Of a stretch of 64,000 nt of DNA, positions 33,780 through 45,239 are shown in pieces (positions within the stretch are counted from its first letter, which is position 1; each line of letters opens with the position of its first letter). Made by a program: the position numbers and the translations under genes. Origin of the DNA: Nematostella vectensis (Eukaryota; Cnidaria; Anthozoa; Actiniaria; Edwardsiidae); contig NC_064037.1 of the NCBI RefSeq assembly GCF_932526225.1, positions 18,657,471 to 18,721,470 of the forward strand, read 5' to 3'. The notes under the pieces were generated by a model. It did not search any database, was not told where the DNA came from, and saw only the letters and a program-made list of their open reading frames with translations.

Positions 33780-36700
33780 GGTAATGAGTAAAATGGCGGC
33801 AACGGGACTTTGGGCTCCGCTCTTATTTTTACTTTTCGGCACCTTATCAATGTCTAAATTGAATTCTTCTACACAAAATTCAAATTTAAACACATGGGGA
33901 ATCAACCAAACGAACTGCATGCCGATGAAATTATTGGATATTGCTCCATTACTGAGAAATGAAGTTGGCTACGGCGAACTAAACCGGGCAAAGAAACTGC
34001 GAATAACTTATCGCTTTGGCCGAACTGGTCCTTCGCACCTAGCTATACTGTTATTAATACTTGGGGGTGATGTCGAATTGAACCCTGGAGATAAATGTGG
34101 TATCTGTTCTAAATCAATAAAGATGAACCAAGCGGGAATCCAGTGTGACCAATGTGACTTCTGGTTTCATGCCGACACTTGCTGTAACATATCGCCAGCC
34201 ATGTTTAGCATATTGGCAAACAGTTCATGCACATGGATTTGTCCACAATGCGGGTTACCAAACTTGTCAGACTCATTCTTTGACAGTACTATGGATTCGC
34301 TCATCTCGTCAAACTACTTTGAACCGCTAAGCCAAGATGGTTCCGCCATATCCCAAATAACAAATCAAGTCAAAGTACAAACTAGGAGCAAAATGAAACC
34401 AGTCAAGCGGAGGAATTTAACATGTTCGGTTGTAAACTGTCGAAGTGTAAAGAACAAGATTGCAGACATCGCTGTAGTAATCAATGAACACCAACCTGAT
34501 ATCGTGTTTGGAAACGAATCCTGGCTAAAACCGGATATCAGTAGTGCAGAAGTTTTTCCCGAGAATTATAAGATCCTGAGGAAAGACAGAGACAACAATC
34601 GCGGCGGTGGAGTTTTCCAGGCAGTAAAGAATGACTTAATAATTACTCATCGCCCTGATTGGGATTCTGATTGCGAGATTATTTGGTCTCAATGTCAATT
34701 AGCCGGAACAAGAAGTGCGAAATCCATTTATTTTGGGTCCTACTATCGACCAAATAAATCTGACATTGAAAGTCTCGACGAGCTAAATTCATCACTGTTG
34801 AAAATGGGAACTACTTTGCATAAGAACAATGTGATTCTGGCCGGAGATTTCAATGCCCCAGATATTGACTGGGTGAACCCAGAAAATCCAGATAAATTAA
34901 CCTCAGCATCCAAGAGGCTCCTAGACATTACTGATGACCACGATCTTAACCAGTTTGTCAAAGAACCAACTAGAAGGAATGGAAACACACAAAACATCTT
35001 GGATCTAGTGTTATCAAATAATAAGGATATTATTAGAGGTGTCAAAGTCATCGATGGTATAAGCGACCATGATATTGTGCTGTTTGCAGTAAAGTTAGCT
35101 TGCCAGCGAAAACGAAATGTGAAGCGTAAGGTCTATATTAAGAAAAAGGCTGATTCCGATCGTATTAAACAAGAACTTCATAATTTGCTGCCTACGATCC
35201 TAGAATTGAACTCAAACACTAATTCTGTTGACAAGATGTGGGATGAATTCGAAAGAAATATCCACCGCATAATGGACACTTGCATACCTCATAAAACGAC
35301 TAGTTCGAGATACAACCTCCCCTGGTTTAACCGTGCTCTTAGAAGGCAGGTGAGAGCTAAACAACGGCTGTATAACAAGGCTAAAAAGTCAGGAAATCCT
35401 ACTCACTGGAATGAATTTCGTATCGCCAGAAAACGTCTGCAAAAGAACTTGAAATCTGCCAGAGAAACTTACATTTCCGATTTTCTTGGAGATGCAATTG
35501 AGGAAAACCCAAAGCGCTTCTGGTCGTACATTAAGCAATTGAAAAACGACGATCCTGGTGTCGCAGACTTTAAAGTGGATGATAGGATTATCAGTGATGG
35601 CCAATTGAAATCAGAACTCCTGAGCAAGCAGTTTTGTAGTGTTTTTACTGTAGAAGACCTGACTGATATTCCTTCTGTTGGTACTGACCCAAAACAAAAT
35701 ATCAGCGCCCTCACCATTACAATTCCAGGCGTTGTAAAACAGTTACAATCATTGAAACCAAACAAGGCGAGTGGTCCGGACGAAATACCCCCATGGTTTC
35801 TTAAGGAATATGCTCTGGAAATTGGTCCTATATTAACATCTATTTATCAAACTTCGATCGACACTGGACTTGTACCCTCTAGGTGGAAACATGCTAATGT
35901 TTGTGGTGTGTATAAGAATGGAGAAAAATCAGATCCTGCAAATTATAGACCCATTTCTTTAACTTGCATTGCATCAAAAGTTCTAGAGCATATTATCCAC
36001 AGTCATGTGATGAAACATTTACAGCATTACGGAATTCTCACTGATGTACAGCATGGCTTTAGAGCTAAACGATCAACAGTAACCCAGCTAATTCTGACAA
36101 TCCATGACATGGCCAAGGCCATTCAAGAAAATAAGTCTATCCATGCGGCAGTGCTAGATTTTAGCAAAGCATTTGATAAAGTTCCCCACGAGCGTCTTAT
36201 CAAGAAATTACAATACTATGGCATCCATGGTCCCTTGCTGTATTGGTTTATGTCGTTTCTTAGGAACCGTACCCAGACTGTTGTCTGCGATGGTAAACGA
36301 TCCTGCCCCTCACTAGTAACATCAGGGGTCCCTCAGGGGACAGTGTTAGGACCCTTGTTATTCTTATTGTATGTGAACGATCTGCCTGACAATTTGAAGT
36401 CTTCAATAAGACTCTTCGCTGACGACGCCCTGTTATACGGTGTGATTGTAAACGAAGAAGATGGTGACCAGCTTCAGGAAGATTTAAAGAGATTAGAAAT
36501 GTGGCAAAGAAAATGGCAAATGGTATTTAATCCTTCCAAGTGTAAGACCATCTGCATATCCAATAAGAAGATCCCACCACAGAGGTCATATGTTTTCTGC
36601 GGGGTACACTTAGAGCAGGTCCAATCTATTACGTATATAGGTGTCATCCTAAATGATGACTTAAAGTGGTCAAAACATGTTAAATCAACTTCAGGAAAAG

Positions 36701-37236
36701 CAAGTAAAGTCATGGGCATGATAAAAAGGAACTTCTGGAACTGCCCCCAAAGAGTAAAAGTTACTGCTTACACAGCAATAGTTCGTCCTATGTTAGAATA
36801 TGCAAGCGCCGCCTGGGACCCTCATCTCCAGAAGGACATCGCCTCCCTCGAGAAAGTTCAGAGGAAAGCAGCACGATTCTGCCTTAGAAATTACTTCCCT
36901 ACTGCAAGTGTCACCGAAATGCTAGGTGATCTCAAGTGGTCCACCTTGGAGTTAAGACGAACAATGGCACGACTTACCCTCCTTTACAAATTGAGTCGAG
37001 GCCAAATTGACATTGACACAAGCATGTATCTCCGGCCACACCAAGATCTCAGAACTAGAAATAGTCATAATTTTAAATATTATCAAGAAAAAGCTACAAA
37101 GAATAAGTATTTTTATTCTTTTTTCCCCCGAACGATAAGACATTGGAACACTTTACCTAATGAACTTGTCGAGCTAGGCTCAATCGAACATTTTAAGCGT
37201 GACCTCGAAATCTATCTTAATAATAATAAGAATTGA
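33778..37236 (+). CDS. Retrotransposon polyprotein, copy 3 (1,152 residues)
   Basis: Same domains and catalytic residues as copy 1. It shares Asn557 with copy 2 and has a private Ser911 to Arg (WQRKWQ) just after the FADD block. The codon missing in copy 2 is present here. Three independent full-length frames with only missense differences indicate very recent duplication. Whether any copy is transcribed cannot be read from the sequence. Confidence 0.92.
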   Translation: MVMSKMAATGLWAPLLFLLFGTLSMSKLNSSTQNSNLNTWGINQTNCMPMKLLDIAPLLRNEVGYGELNRAKKLRITYRFGRTGPSHLAILLLILGGDVELNPGDKCGICSKSIKMNQAGIQCDQCDFWFHADTCCNISPAMFSILANSSCTWICPQCGLPNLSDSFFDSTMDSLISSNYFEPLSQDGSAISQITNQVKVQTRSKMKPVKRRNLTCSVVNCRSVKNKIADIAVVINEHQPDIVFGNESWLKPDISSAEVFPENYKILRKDRDNNRGGGVFQAVKNDLIITHRPDWDSDCEIIWSQCQLAGTRSAKSIYFGSYYRPNKSDIESLDELNSSLLKMGTTLHKNNVILAGDFNAPDIDWVNPENPDKLTSASKRLLDITDDHDLNQFVKEPTRRNGNTQNILDLVLSNNKDIIRGVKVIDGISDHDIVLFAVKLACQRKRNVKRKVYIKKKADSDRIKQELHNLLPTILELNSNTNSVDKMWDEFERNIHRIMDTCIPHKTTSSRYNLPWFNRALRRQVRAKQRLYNKAKKSGNPTHWNEFRIARKRLQKNLKSARETYISDFLGDAIEENPKRFWSYIKQLKNDDPGVADFKVDDRIISDGQLKSELLSKQFCSVFTVEDLTDIPSVGTDPKQNISALTITIPGVVKQLQSLKPNKASGPDEIPPWFLKEYALEIGPILTSIYQTSIDTGLVPSRWKHANVCGVYKNGEKSDPANYRPISLTCIASKVLEHIIHSHVMKHLQHYGILTDVQHGFRAKRSTVTQLILTIHDMAKAIQENKSIHAAVLDFSKAFDKVPHERLIKKLQYYGIHGPLLYWFMSFLRNRTQTVVCDGKRSCPSLVTSGVPQGTVLGPLLFLLYVNDLPDNLKSSIRLFADDALLYGVIVNEEDGDQLQEDLKRLEMWQRKWQMVFNPSKCKTICISNKKIPPQRSYVFCGVHLEQVQSITYIGVILNDDLKWSKHVKSTSGKASKVMGMIKRNFWNCPQRVKVTAYTAIVRPMLEYASAAWDPHLQKDIASLEKVQRKAARFCLRNYFPTASVTEMLGDLKWSTLELRRTMARLTLLYKLSRGQIDIDTSMYLRPHQDLRTRNSHNFKYYQEKATKNKYFYSFFPRTIRHWNTLPNELVELGSIEHFKRDLEIYLNNNKN

Positions 37237-37488
37237 ATTTTAATTTTATAATTTTATTTCTATATATTATTGAATTGTATTATTGAATTTTCTTTACATT
37301 ATTTAATATTTTATATATTCCATATATACTTAGTACCTATCCATGTATATATGTATATATTTTTATTTACTTATCTCCTTATTTATTTATTTATTTATTT
37401 ATATGTAAATACTTTTATTTAAGGTTGGTGTGATATCGCAAGATTTTTACCGACTTAATAAATGTAGATGTAGATGTAGATGTAGATG
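33780..37488 (+). mobile_element. Non-LTR retrotransposon, CR1/L2 group, copy 3
   Basis: 3,709 bp. It differs from copy 1 by one extra TTTA and one extra ATGTAG repeat in the 3' UTR plus a few substitutions. Insertion site and flanks are identical to copies 1 and 2. Confidence 0.9.
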
Positions 37489-37646
37489 TATATATCTAGT
37501 AAATTATCGAATTTTGAACATCTTGTATATATCTAGTAAATTATCGAATTTTTAATATCTTGTATATATCTAGTAAATTATCGAATTTTTAATATCTTGT
37601 ATATATCTAGTAAATTATCGAATTTTGAATATCTTGTATTATCTAG
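37489..37646 (+). repeat. 37-bp minisatellite, right flank of copy 3 (4 units)
   Basis: Same four-unit order as the other right flanks. Confidence 0.85.
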
Positions 37647-37986
37647 TATTTTTCTTAATTATAATAATAACAATTTTCAATTAAGATATATATATATATG
37701 ACTGTGGATAGTACTATATAATTGAACAAAAATAAAAGTTTAAGTAAGACAAAGCCACCATGGAGAATCACCCGTGTGATTGCACGAAGAACGACTCCTT
37801 AGTTGACTCTTCGTGAAGGGTGTTTGAGCAGTGTTAGGCTAAACTTTGTTGATTATGTTGCGGGGCCATGGTTTCACGGCACATCGTTGCATTTATGTAA
37901 TTGAAACAAATGAGATATACAAGCTTTAAAGAAAAAATTTGGGTTAGGTTACCGCATTGTCTTCCTCCTGGCTCTGCTCCTTTTTT

Positions 37987-38077
37987 TTTTTAACTGCTAC
38001 AACTTTAATATACGCTATTGGAGCTGTACGCGGCTGCTGGCACCAGACTTGCCCTCCAATGGATCCTCGTTAAAGGA
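37987..38077 (-). pseudogene. 18S rRNA fragment with 5-bp deletion, antisense, unit 9
   Basis: As the other copies, but GGAGCTGGAATTACCGCGG (plus strand) has become GGAGCTGTACGCGG. The loss hits the most conserved part of the rRNA 530 loop, as expected for a non-functional fragment. Confidence 0.92.
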
Positions 38078-38339
38078 ACATCAAGCGGACACTTCTTATA
38101 AGAGACATTTTTAGATACATTTGATACATTTGCTACATTGTCTTTAGATGACCAAAAATACATCCATATGGCATAGAATAGAAAACCATTATAAACAGAT
38201 CAGTGCGCTTATTCACGTTATTATTTTTGCTTTCACAGGAACTTTCAACCAACAACCTACTAAAGTAATCAAAAAGGAAGTACACCATTTTATCTTTTTA
38301 TACATATATGAATGGCACTCATTTCTTTTTGCTGTGTAG

Positions 38340-40514
38340 ATGGATAACTGCTCCCATTGCAATTAAACCGCTAACAACACGCTGGCTTGCTGTGGCCGAC
38401 GTGTCAACGAGCGGTGCATAGAAAAATTTTGGGTTAGGTTACCGCGCCTACAGTACCGTACCATTGTCCATACTGTAGAGCGAGAATAAAACCCTACAAT
38501 GCGGATGAACCGTTCATGTTGTCGAGTAGAGGCTACGAGTTCGCGTTTTACACGCGAACTGCATGGCCCCCCCTTAAACCGTAGGTAAGACATGTTATTA
38601 TGTTTTACAGATGCTACGTTTCTGGGGAAACCCACTTAGTAGGAAATTTTCCGCTCCAACAGTGGCGTAGAAAAATCTGTTTTAGACGAAAACTACTCTT
38701 TAGAATATTATCTTTTACAATTTGTGTATGACCGGTGGCTATTCAACACTGTGTCAGGCGCAATTCCATCTTCTGCTAGGTCAAGGCGCTCAGCCGCAAC
38801 TTCTTTAGATACAAAAACTTTCTCTATAGAATATTGGCGTTGGCACCATCGTTTTTATAGTGGAAGCACTGCAACAATACGGATATTCTACGTTGTTCAT
38901 CACTATAAGCCCTTTCGAGTGGACCTTCCCCATGGGCACAGTGGTTACGTCAATCTCGAGATCTTTCTGGCAAAGGACCTACGGGACTTGCTATCCTCGA
39001 AACTCTCAACATTGTCCACATCTTAGAACAAACAGTTCGTGGATCTCTTTGTGGATCCAACACCAATCGGTGGACGGACAACGTGTTTACTTATCTATAA
39101 GAAACCGTTGCAATGTTGAGAACTTTTTCCATCGGATCGAATTTCAAGGCAGGGGTACCGCCCACCAGCATCTTTTGGTTTGGCTTAAGAGTCTTTAGCA
39201 AGCAGACTAGGGGAGACATTCCGTGGTTAGATGCGGAGACTGCTTACTTAGTCAATGACCTTCAGCCCAGCCACAAAGATGCCTTCCCATAATGCAATGA
39301 GAGAACCTTAGTTGAAACTAATCAGAACGGCGAGGAAATGCTTTCCTTGTACCACCTCAAGACGCATTTTCTCGAAACATTCGAGCTTATATAAGCACAA
39401 TCCTTCCGTTCCTCAAATGCAAAATGGATGTCCAACATTCTGATAAGAAATCTATGGTGCTAAGGTACGTCACCTCATACGTCTCAAAATTCCATAACCA
39501 ACAAACCTCAGAATCCTTGTATTCTAGACACGTTACTCCTGCCATGGCTGGCTTCCGTCATGTGTCAGATTTAAAACCACTCGAACCAGAGATGGTTGTC
39601 ACTCTCTCGTCTTTAAAGCCCGCCTGGACCAACAACCCCACAAAACATTACATTCCTCCGCGTCCAAGTAACGTTGACAAAAGTGTTTTTGTAACAAAAT
39701 ACATTAAAAGGGGCCAGGATATCCAGAACTATAGTTTGCTCCAATGGCTAAGGACGCACGATACTAACAAAAGTGTTCCCACTCCTTACTAAAGGAAAAC
39801 AGCCCTTGTCGGGGTTAAGTACGTGTCAGTTTTCAATCCTTGCTTCTTTTTTCAACACTTATTTTTGAATGTACCTTTCAAGAATGTCAGTGAACTTAGA
39901 CATCCAAACCATGACAGCATTCCGGAACAGTTCAAGTATTGTGCAGCGGCCCTAGCATTGCAACCAGACTATGGAACGATGATGTTGCAATTGCCACTTT
40001 ATTTCGAGAACAGGGCAATAAAGAGTATTATGTAGACAATGTCTTGTCGTTTCTACATAGTACGAGGCAAATGTACCATCTCTGGCAAGTACAAGTTCTC
40101 CGTAATGAGGATTTCGTAAATAGGCCAACTCATAATGACTTCACGCTTAATGCCGAGCAACAAGTGTGCTGAATAAGCTGAAGTCATTTCTTGGTTTACG
40201 ATCTCGCCATTATGGAACAGTTTTTGCAACTGTACAGCCACAACCCCAAGTAAATTATGATGATGAAGAAATCGCCGACGACGATCCACAACCTCCACTG
40301 AGAACACCACCTATCATTTAATAGAAGGATGACGAAGATCATTCATTGAATGATTGGACCAAACTGCTGTCAATCATAGGTGAGCCTGGTACTGGCAAAA
40401 CGCATTGCATTAAACGTTCGAAGTAAATATGGAGGAGTTAAAATCTGTGTAGGACACCACAACACCGAGAGCATCGAAGCTAAGAGAATTCGTGGCCAGG
40501 GAAAAAATGAGTAA
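38340..40514 (+). pseudogene. Degenerate Helitron Rep-helicase gene, unit 9
   Basis: Copy of the unit 3 pseudogene with shared lesions and a private Asn-to-Lys change (KYIKRG) near 39708. Confidence 0.85.
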
Positions 40515-42237
40515 GCTTAAAATCCTTGGAAAAAAGCTTAACACACGTAACAAGTAAGAGTTCTCCAAGGAAGATGTAGTAGATTTTGTAGAGCTGGTTT
40601 CCGAAGAAGGAGAAATCAGTCAGGTTGTGGATGACCTGTACCACCTTGGAGCTAAAATGTGGCTCTTAGGAGCACATTTCAAAGTTATAGCAGAGTTTTT
40701 CAGAAACCCCTTGAAATACGCAGAAATGTTTGTTTATCAAGGAATTCTTGTAATTCCCCTTTATATTTTTCTGTTAGAACATTGTTCAATGTTAGAATTT
40801 ACGAGATACTGATTTTTATCACTAAAAAAGTCATATTATGCTCTAGTGTTTATTTACTGAATAATTATACTTTTTTTCTCTAAAAAAAAAACAAATACTT
40901 TCTCCAATGAAAAATCTTATATAAAGAATTGAATTGAAAAAGTTCATTGTAATTAAATGGTCAATATCATATTTCTCACGTACTAACTTATTCAATCACG
41001 TTTAGGGAAACCTATTAAATAATACAATAAATTTTGGATAGAACAGTATTCACACACAGTGATTTTTAGTATTGCACTGCTCTGGTTTCCTTTGTCAAAG
41101 AACTCTGCAAGGGTTAGAGTCATCACACCCCTTCGGGGATGGTCTAGAAGGCTCATAGAAGGTACTCTGGTGTGTGTATCGTCAAAATGTGTTTGGTGGC
41201 TGGGATTGACTAGCCATGAAACGTGTTTTACGGTATACATTTCAAGGTCGCTCCTTTGGCCAGACTATGAATGATTATGACATGCGAAGTTTTTCGACAT
41301 TGACCTATATCGGTTGACACGAATTGCGATGACAGAGAACGACTCCCCAGTTTACTCTTCCTGTAGGGCGTTTGAGCAGTGTCAAGCTAAACTTCGTTGC
41401 TTATGTTGCGGGGCTATAGTTTCACGGAACAACGTTATCATTTAAGAAAATTGAAACAAATGAGATGTACAAGTTATAATGACGTTTCAATTAAGAAAGT
41501 CCGAACTGAAAAATTGCAAAAGCTTTTTATTAGATGAATCGTCAAGTGGATTTTTCTGTTGTTCATGGAAAAGAAAAGTCATGTTCAACATGTATTACAT
41601 TACGTAACCACATATTTTAATTTTTAGAAATATTGCCATGGATACCTTTCAAGTGATAACAAACGAGTAAACTACTTTTCCCATTTCCCCCACTATTTTC
41701 TCCGACCATACAAAGGGCAAACCAGGGTCAGATTGGGCGAGTTCAGCAAAGCGCTGAATACACGAAATTGTGAATGGCTGTGAAGGCCAGGCGTGGCGCT
41801 TTCTGAGCTCGCCCAATGTGTCAACGAAAATATGGACATAATTAACAATACAGACATCTTACAAAATATCGAACGGATTACTGACAAAATACAACCTTTA
41901 AGACAGACGCTTAAAAACTTGGACACAACGGACAAGCAGTCATCGGCGACTGCAAATGACATATACGATATTATGTCATTTATCACTAGACAATACTCTA
42001 GAAGTGGCCATGCAAGCCTCTTTCGGGATATCTCAAGTAATTTCCATAGTATTTTTCTTTAATTATAATAAACAGAACCAAAAAGCGATAACATTTCCAA
42101 ACAAAAAAATCACTATCATTGATTGTCAAAATTACGATATCCACCTAATAGAAATGACATTATTCATGACAAATTTGAAATAAATATAAATGAATGTTTA
42201 TACAAATATTGTAATTTTTAAAATTTTGAATATCTTG

Positions 42238-42358
42238 TATATATCTAGTAAATTATCGAATTTTGAATATCTTGTATATATCTAGTAAATTATCGAATTT
42301 TTAATATCTTGTATATATCTAGTAAATTATCGAATTTTGAATATCTTGTATTATCTAG
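42238..42358 (+). repeat. 37-bp minisatellite, unit 10 (3 units, empty)
   Basis: Three 37-bp units (GAATATC, TTAATATC, GAATATC ends) and no retrotransposon. It is one unit shorter than the locus in unit 12. Confidence 0.85.
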
Positions 42359-42698
42359 TATTTTTCTTAATTATAATAATAACAATTTTCAATTCAGATA
42401 TATATATATATGACTGTGGATAGTACTATATAATTGAACAAAAATAAAAGTTTAAGTAAGACAAAGCCACCATGGAGAATCACCCGTGTGATTGCACGAA
42501 GAACGACTCCTTAGTTGACTCTTCGTGAAGGGTGTTTGAGCAGTGTTAGGCTAAACTTCGTTGATTATGTTGCGGGGCCATGGTTTCACGGCACATCGTT
42601 GCATTTATGTAATTGAAACAAATGAGATATACGAGCTTTAAAGAAAAAATTTGGGTTAGGTTACCGCATTGTCTTCCTCCTGGCTCTGCTCCTTTTTT

Positions 42699-42794
42699 TT
42701 TTTAACTGCAACAACTTTAATATACGCTATTGGAGCTGGAATTACCGCGGCTGCTGGCACCAGACTTGCCCTCCAATGGATCCTCGTTAAAGGA
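42699..42794 (-). pseudogene. 18S rRNA fragment, antisense, unit 10
   Basis: 96-bp fragment with the canonical GTTGTTGCAGTT on the minus strand, so it is closer to a normal 18S gene than the copies in the L+ units. Confidence 0.93.
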
Positions 42795-43056
42795 ACATCA
42801 AGCGGACACTTCTTATAAGAGACATTTTTAGATACATTTGATACATTTGCTACATTGTCTTTAGATGACCAAAAATACATCCATATGGCATAGAATAGAA
42901 AACCATTATAAACAGAACAGTGCGCTTATTCACGTTATTATTTTTGCTTTCACAGGAACTTTCAACCAACAACCTACTAAAGTAATCAAAAAGGAAGTAC
43001 ACCATTTTATCTTTTTATACATATATGAATGGCACTCATTTCTTTTTTCTGTGTAG

Positions 43057-45239
43057 ATGGATAACTGCTCCCATTGCAATTAAACCGCTAACAACACGCT
43101 GGCTTGCTGTGGCCGACGTGTCAACGAGCGGTGCATAGAAAAATTTTGGGTTAGGTTACCGCGCCTACAGTACCGTACCATTGTCCATACTGTAGAGCGA
43201 GAATAAAACCCTATAATGCGGATGAACCGTTCATGTTGTCGAGTAGAGGCTACGAGTTCGCGTTTTACACGCGAACTGCATGGCTCCCCCCTAAACCGTA
43301 GGTAAGACATGTTATTATGTTTTACAGATGCTACGTTTCTGGCAAAACCGGGAAACCCACTTAGTAGGAAATTTTCCGCTCCAACAGTGGCGTAGAAAAA
43401 TCTGTTTTAGACGAAAACTACTCTTCAGAATATTATCTTTTACAATTTGTGTATGACCGGTGGCTATTCAACACTGTGTCAGGCGCAATTCCATCTTCTG
43501 CTAGGTCAAGGCGCTCAGCCGCAACTTCTTTAGATACAAAAACTTTCTCTATAGAATATTGGCGTTGGCACCATCGTTTTTTTAGTGGAAGCACTGCAAC
43601 AATACGGATATTCTACGTTGTTCATCACTATAAGCCCTTTCGAGTGGACCTTCCCCATGGGCACAGTGGTTACGTCAATCTCGAGATCTTTCTGGCAAAG
43701 GACCTACGGGACTTGCTATCCTCGAAACTCTCAACATTGTCCACATCTTAGAACAAACAGTTCGTGGATCTCTTTGTGGATCCAACACTAATCGGTGGAC
43801 GGACAACGTGTTTACTTATCTATAAGAAACCGTTGCAATGTTGAGAACTTTTTCCATCGGATCGAATTTCAAGGCAGGGGTACCGCCCACCAGCATCTTT
43901 TGGTTTGGCTTAAGAGTCTTTAGCAAGCAGACTAGGGGAGACATTCCGTGGTTAGATGCGGAGACTGCTTACTTAGTCAATGACCTTCAGCCCAGCCACA
44001 AAGATGCCTTCCCATAATGCAATGAGAGAACCTTAGTTGAAACTAATCAGAACGGCGAGGAAATGCTTTCCTTGTACCACCTCAAGACGCATTTTCTCGA
44101 AACATTCGAGCTTATATAAGCACAATCCTTCCGTTCCTCAAATGCAAAATGGATGTCCAACATTCTGATAAGAAATCTATGGTGCTAAGGTACGTCACCT
44201 CATACGTCTCAAAATTCCATAACCAACAAACCTCAGAATCATTGTATTCTAGACACGTTACTCCTGCCATGGCTGGCTTCCGTCATGTGTCAGATTTAAA
44301 ACCACTCGAACCAGAGATGGTTGTCACTCTCTCGTCTTTAAAGCCCGCCTGGACCAACAACCCCACAAAACATTACATTCCTCCGCGTCCAAGTAACGTT
44401 GACAAAAGTGTTTTTGTAACAAAATACATTAATAGGGGCCAGGATATCCAGAACTATAGTTTGCTCCAATGGCTAAGGACGCACGATACTAACAAAAGTG
44501 TTCCCACTCCTTACTAAAGGAAAACAGCCCTTGTCGGGGTTAAGTACGTGTCAGTTTTCAATCCTTGCTTCTTTTTTCAACACTTATTTTTGAATGTACC
44601 TTCCAAGAATGTCAGTGAACTTAGACATCCAAACCATGACAGCATTCCGGAACAGTTCAAGTATTGTGCAGCGGCCCTAGCATTGCAACCAGACTATGGA
44701 ACGATGATGTTGCAATTGCCACTTTATTTCGAGAACAGGGCAATAAAGAGTATTATGTAGACAATGTCTTGTCGTTTCTACATATTACGAGGCAAATGTA
44801 CCATCTCTGGCAAGTACAAGTTCTCCGTAATGAGGATTTCGTAAATAGGCCAACTCATAATGACTTCACGCTTAATGCCGAGCAACAAGTGTGCTGAATA
44901 AGCTGAAGTCATTTCTTGGTTTACGATCTCGCCATTATGGAACAGTTTTTGCAACTGTACAGCCACAACCCCAAGTAAATTATGATGATGAAGAAATCGC
45001 CGACGACGATCCACAACCTCCACTGAGAACACCACCTATCATTTAATAGAAGGATGACGAAGATCATTCATTGAATGATTGGACCAAACTGCTGTCAATC
45101 ATAGGTGAGCCTGGTACTGGCAAAACGCATTGCATTAAACGTTCGAAGTAAATATGGAGGAGTTAAAATCTGTGTAGGACACCACAACACCGAGAGCATC
45201 GAAGCTAAGAGAATTCGTGGCCAGGGAAGAAATGAGTAA
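43057..45239 (+). pseudogene. Degenerate Helitron Rep-helicase gene, unit 10
   Basis: Same organisation as unit 3, with an 8-bp insertion CAAAACCG (43343-43350) and a C-to-T change that adds a TAA near 43789. HUH and two-tyrosine motifs are still readable. Confidence 0.85.

Larger units (their letters stand above)
32159..40690 (+). mobile_element. Helitron-derived tandem unit 9 (L+ form with retrotransposon)
   Basis: Third L+ unit. The retrotransposon is at 33780-37488. The 18S fragment (37987-38077) carries a private 5-bp deletion. The CCATACAAAGGG variant (about 33172) differs from units 3 and 7, so the region upstream of the retrotransposon was exchanged or converted independently of it. 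Confidence 0.9.

Noticed and set aside
6654-37488. Three independent retrotransposon insertions into a hot spot
   Set aside because: Same base, same 77-bp flanks, nearly the same sequence in the same unit context: duplication of one insertion is far simpler.
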